Positions 7,211 to 9,028 of a DNA stretch of 9,028 nt are shown here, piece by piece. Origin of the DNA: Gammaproteobacteria bacterium (lineage in GTDB: Bacteria > Pseudomonadota > Gammaproteobacteria > Cardiobacteriales > Wohlfahrtiimonadaceae); contig BHEQ01000066.1 of NCBI GenBank assembly GCA_003864535.1, forward strand, positions 1 through 9,028. The letters are read 5' to 3'. The position numbers and the translations under genes are program-made. Each line of letters opens with the position of its first letter. The stretch's first letter is position 1. Below the pieces are notes generated by a model. The model was not told the origin of the DNA and did not search any database. It was given only the letters and a program-made list of their open reading frames with translations.

Positions 7211-7237
7211 ATTATATTCTCCAATACTTCGGTAATT
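7211..7237. mobile_element. Probable terminal end of the IS4-family element, abutting the binding-protein gene
   Basis: Between the transposase stop codon (7238-7240) and the binding-protein ATG (7210) there are only 27 bp. The stretch CCAATACTTCGGTAATTTTA (7221-7240) sits where the insertion sequence's terminal inverted repeat is expected. The partner end is outside the window, so the exact border and target duplication cannot be shown. The GGAG Shine-Dalgarno of the binding-protein gene touches this stretch (7220-7223). Confidence 0.35.
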
Positions 7238-7604
7238 TTATGCCGCAATTAGCCCATAGTTAAGGTATGAATCAATTAGTAATTTATTTTTTGCAGTGTT
7301 CGCATTAACCCCGAACATGCTAATAAATTTATCTAGCATTAACTTATTGTTAAATAATGTTTTATAGCTCGCCATAGAAAAAGGCTTCTGAACATTTTTT
7401 TCATCTGAAAACCAATTAATTTTAGCTAAATTAATCGCCGATAACGACACGTTTAGATGAAAATCTATTTTATTCTCACTCCGTGCTTCACAATGATTTA
7501 ATCCTGTAAATTGTTTTCCATCACGGTATAAAAATTCTATTTGAAATCTAGCTTTATAATACTTTTCAATTTGCTTGGCTTCTTGGTTAATATCAGTAGA
7601 AAAA
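7238..7604 (-). pseudogene. IS4-family DDE transposase, C-terminal fragment interrupted by a group II intron
   Basis: Reading the minus strand in frame from the intron junction to TAA at 7238 gives about 122 uninterrupted residues, well beyond the short Met-initiated frame that begins at 7450. The segment starts IFSTDINQEAKQIEKYYKA and contains YKARFQIEFLYRDGK, which is exactly the Y-x2-R-x3-E-x6-K (YREK) motif of IS4-family DDE transposases and includes the catalytic Glu. It is followed by QFTGLNHCEARSENKIDFH and LNVSLSAINLAKI, also typical of the family's C-terminus. No stop or frameshift is seen in this part. The 5' two thirds, with the first catalytic Asp residues, are beyond the intron and outside the window. 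If they exist upstream, intron splicing could restore the reading frame; otherwise this is a dead remnant. Confidence 0.8.
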
Positions 7605-7646
7605 ATCGAGTAGGAGGCTAGTCATTAATTGCCTAGCCGTCCTCTC
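7605..7646 (-). ncRNA. Group II intron domain VI with candidate branch-point adenosine
   Basis: On the minus strand GGCTAG pairs with CTAGCC around an 11-nt loop. Below it GGA pairs with TCC and GAG with CTC, leaving TA unpaired on the 3' side opposite a single A. The A at 7611 is therefore the likely bulged nucleophile for lariat formation. The remaining CTCGAT leads to the 3' splice site. Confidence 0.7.
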
Positions 7647-7647
7647 A

Positions 7648-7681
7648 CACCACCGTGCGTACCGTTCGGTACACGGCGGTT
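7648..7681 (-). ncRNA. Group II intron domain V (catalytic hairpin, 34 nt)
   Basis: The minus strand forms a textbook domain V: nine base pairs (ACCGCCGTG with CACGGTGGT, one G-U), the conserved two-nucleotide CG bulge on the 3' side, then four base pairs TACC/GGTA closed by a GAAC loop. The catalytic triad reads CGC, an accepted alternative to AGC, with its G in the G-U pair. Everything required for catalysis in this domain is intact. The stop codon of the maturase ORF overlaps its first bases. Confidence 0.9.
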
Positions 7682-8957
7682 ACAGAAATTTAATATGTGC
7701 TTTTGAATATATCATTACAAGGTTTTTAAATCCTAACTTGCTGATATATTTATCTGTTAAAGTGAGGTGCAAGATAGGGCTTTTAGATATTCTCCACAAG
7801 CCTTTCCTTGTATTCGCCCACTGCCACGACTTACTTCTACTTATCCCGAGCTTCATGAGAGATGTAAAACGCGTTTTAACTTTCTTCCATTGCTTCCAGA
7901 TATACACCCTGATTTTGCGTCTTATCCAGCTTGACATATTAACTATAAACGTTGCCATCTTTGCTGCGCTAAAATAATTTATCCATCCTGTTAAAAATTC
8001 ATTCAGTTTAAATATCACATAGTGAATATTTCGACCTTGATTACGTTTTAACAGCACTCTAACCCTTGCTTTGAACTTTTCCCGACTCTTTGGATGAGGC
8101 GTGATCATTATATTTTCCTTAGTGTATCGGTAAAATGTGAACCCTAGAAACTTGGATCTTGTGCAATCTCTGACCGCACTTTTAGCCTCATTTACTTTAA
8201 GTTTCATCTTAGTTTCCAACACCTTAGTTATACTTTTCATCACACGCTCACCTGCGCGTTTACTTTTAACGTAAATCTGCATATCATCCGCGTATCGGCA
8301 AAACTTATGCCCTCTTTTCTCAAGTTCCTTATCAATTTCATGTAGATAAATGTTTGATAAAACTGGACTTAGTGGTGATCCTTGTGGAACGCCTATTGTC
8401 GTGGCTTCTAAAACCCCATTTTTGACAATTCCACCTTTTAGATAAGTTCTGATTAATCTCAATACTCTGCTATCTTTGATTCCTTTCGTCAGCAAATACA
8501 TCAGTTTGTCGTGATTTACCGTGTCAAAATATTTGGACAAATCTATATCAACTACATATTGATGTCCTTCATTTATGTAAATATTTGCCTGTTTTATCGC
8601 ATCTTGTGCACTTCGTTTGGGTCTAAATCCATAGCTGCTTTCGCTAAATGTTTGATCAAATATTCCGATCAAAACTTGACTAATCGCTTGTTGTATTACT
8701 CTATCAACAACTACTGGAATTCCCAACATCCGCATACTTCCATCTTCTTTTGGTATTTCCACCATAAGCACTGGCTTGGGTTTATATCTTTCTTGCAATA
8801 GTTCTTGCAGGAGTAAATCCTTGTTTAACATCAAATAATCCCTAAGCTCCTCGACTTTCATGCCGTCAATTCCTTGACTGCCTTTATTTCGATAAACCTG
8901 TAAATAAGCTTGATTGAGATTATCCTTTGCAAGGATTATTTCCATTAACTGGCACAT
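7680..8957 (-). CDS. ltrA: Group II intron-encoded reverse transcriptase/maturase
   Basis: A 425-residue protein that helps the intron RNA splice and copies it into DNA during homing. Reverse transcriptase blocks are visible: YRNKGSQGIDGM (22-33), IPKEDGSMRMLGIP (68-81), SSYGFRPKRSAQDAI (107-121), motif A VVDIDLSKYFDTV (135-147), PQGSPLSPVLSNIYL (191-205) and the active-site RYADD (221-225). The C-terminal part holds maturase domain X (WQWANTRKGLWRISKSPIL). There is no HNH endonuclease zinc motif, so it is an endonuclease-minus type, and the length suits that class. I start at the ATG at 8957, with AGGA 5 nt upstream; a TTG at 8984 and an ATG at 8975 give longer but less supported versions. 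The frame is intact. Retrons and DGR reverse transcriptases are excluded by domain X and the adjacent domain V. The symbol ltrA names the family, not a proven ortholog. Confidence 0.93.
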   Translation of the reverse strand: MCQLMEIILAKDNLNQAYLQVYRNKGSQGIDGMKVEELRDYLMLNKDLLLQELLQERYKPKPVLMVEIPKEDGSMRMLGIPVVVDRVIQQAISQVLIGIFDQTFSESSYGFRPKRSAQDAIKQANIYINEGHQYVVDIDLSKYFDTVNHDKLMYLLTKGIKDSRVLRLIRTYLKGGIVKNGVLEATTIGVPQGSPLSPVLSNIYLHEIDKELEKRGHKFCRYADDMQIYVKSKRAGERVMKSITKVLETKMKLKVNEAKSAVRDCTRSKFLGFTFYRYTKENIMITPHPKSREKFKARVRVLLKRNQGRNIHYVIFKLNEFLTGWINYFSAAKMATFIVNMSSWIRRKIRVYIWKQWKKVKTRFTSLMKLGISRSKSWQWANTRKGLWRISKSPILHLTLTDKYISKLGFKNLVMIYSKAHIKFL

Positions 8958-9028
8958 ACAGTTCCTACCTTTCATTTCTTTCAATTTACGCTATACGCTT
9001 CTTGATACCCTTTGTTTTCCAAACATAC

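Larger units (their letters stand above)
7605..9028 (-). mobile_element. Group II intron, 3' portion (domain IV ORF, domains V and VI); 5' end outside window
   Basis: A retrotransposing self-splicing ribozyme. The maturase ORF, a complete domain V and a domain VI lie in the right order on the minus strand, inside a transposase gene. The 3' border is set at 7605: the intron would end CTCGAT, fitting the AY rule, with the bulged A at 7611 lying 6 nt before the last base, near the usual branch-point distance. The border is uncertain by a few bases. Domains I-III (normally some 500-600 nt ahead of the ORF) and the GUGYG start are not in the window, so completeness cannot be judged. Confidence 0.85.

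Noticed and set aside
7211..7220. TATAAT immediately before the binding-protein ATG as a -10 promoter box
   Set aside because: It touches the start codon, so transcription would begin inside the gene and lose the Shine-Dalgarno; no good -35 at the right distance.
7738..8801. Plus-strand open frames of 79 and 96 codons within the intron reverse transcriptase
   Set aside because: Antisense to conserved reverse-transcriptase and domain X motifs; Cys/Ile/Tyr-rich composition without any recognisable domain.
7680..8957. Retron or diversity-generating reverse transcriptase, or a defence-associated reverse transcriptase
   Set aside because: Maturase domain X and an intact domain V/VI directly downstream identify a group II intron; no template/variable repeat or msr-msd-like region is seen.

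Overview
The window looks like chromosomal DNA from an AT-rich Gram-negative bacterium, most likely a low-GC gammaproteobacterium. Reasons: a SirB2-family membrane protein, ubiquinone biosynthesis (UbiA) and a periplasmic binding protein with a cleavable signal peptide. The sequence does not let me name a genus.

Layout. (1) Positions 1-272, plus strand: the 3' end of a sirB2-like gene that starts outside the window. (2) 273-458: a convergent intergenic region with a direct 10-bp duplication and a roughly 150-bp fold-back element with imperfect terminal inverted repeats. (3) 459-2100, minus strand: cysE (serine O-acetyltransferase) followed by ubiA (4-hydroxybenzoate polyprenyltransferase). 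The genes overlap by 8 nt if the start with the best Shine-Dalgarno is used. (4) 2101-2341: an AT-rich spacer with four degenerate 12-bp tandem units and nested inverted repeats. (5) 2342-7210, minus strand: a sugar/polyol import operon in the order periplasmic binding protein, ABC ATPase with two nucleotide-binding domains, permease, Gfo/Idh/MocA-family dehydrogenase. The binding protein and permease most resemble the inositol class, but the substrate is not proven. A 184-bp leader with overlapping inverted repeats separates the binding-protein gene from the ATPase gene. (6) 7211-9028, minus strand: mobile DNA. The C-terminal third of an IS4-family transposase (YREK motif visible) is interrupted by a group II intron. 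The 3' part of the intron is present: reverse transcriptase/maturase ORF, complete domain V and domain VI. Its 5' ribozyme domains lie beyond the window.

How the parts fit. The import operon would bring a cyclic polyol or sugar into the cytoplasm, where the NAD(P)-dependent dehydrogenase would oxidise it; no further catabolic genes are in the window. The transposon remnant ends only about 10-30 bp before the start of the binding-protein gene, so the operon's original promoter seems to have been replaced or pushed away. All genes from the intron to the dehydrogenase point the same way, so readthrough from the mobile element could drive the operon. I see no CRISPR, tRNA, rRNA, toxin-antitoxin or defence genes. 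The most unusual parts are the intron-in-transposase-next-to-operon arrangement and the structured non-coding stretches.
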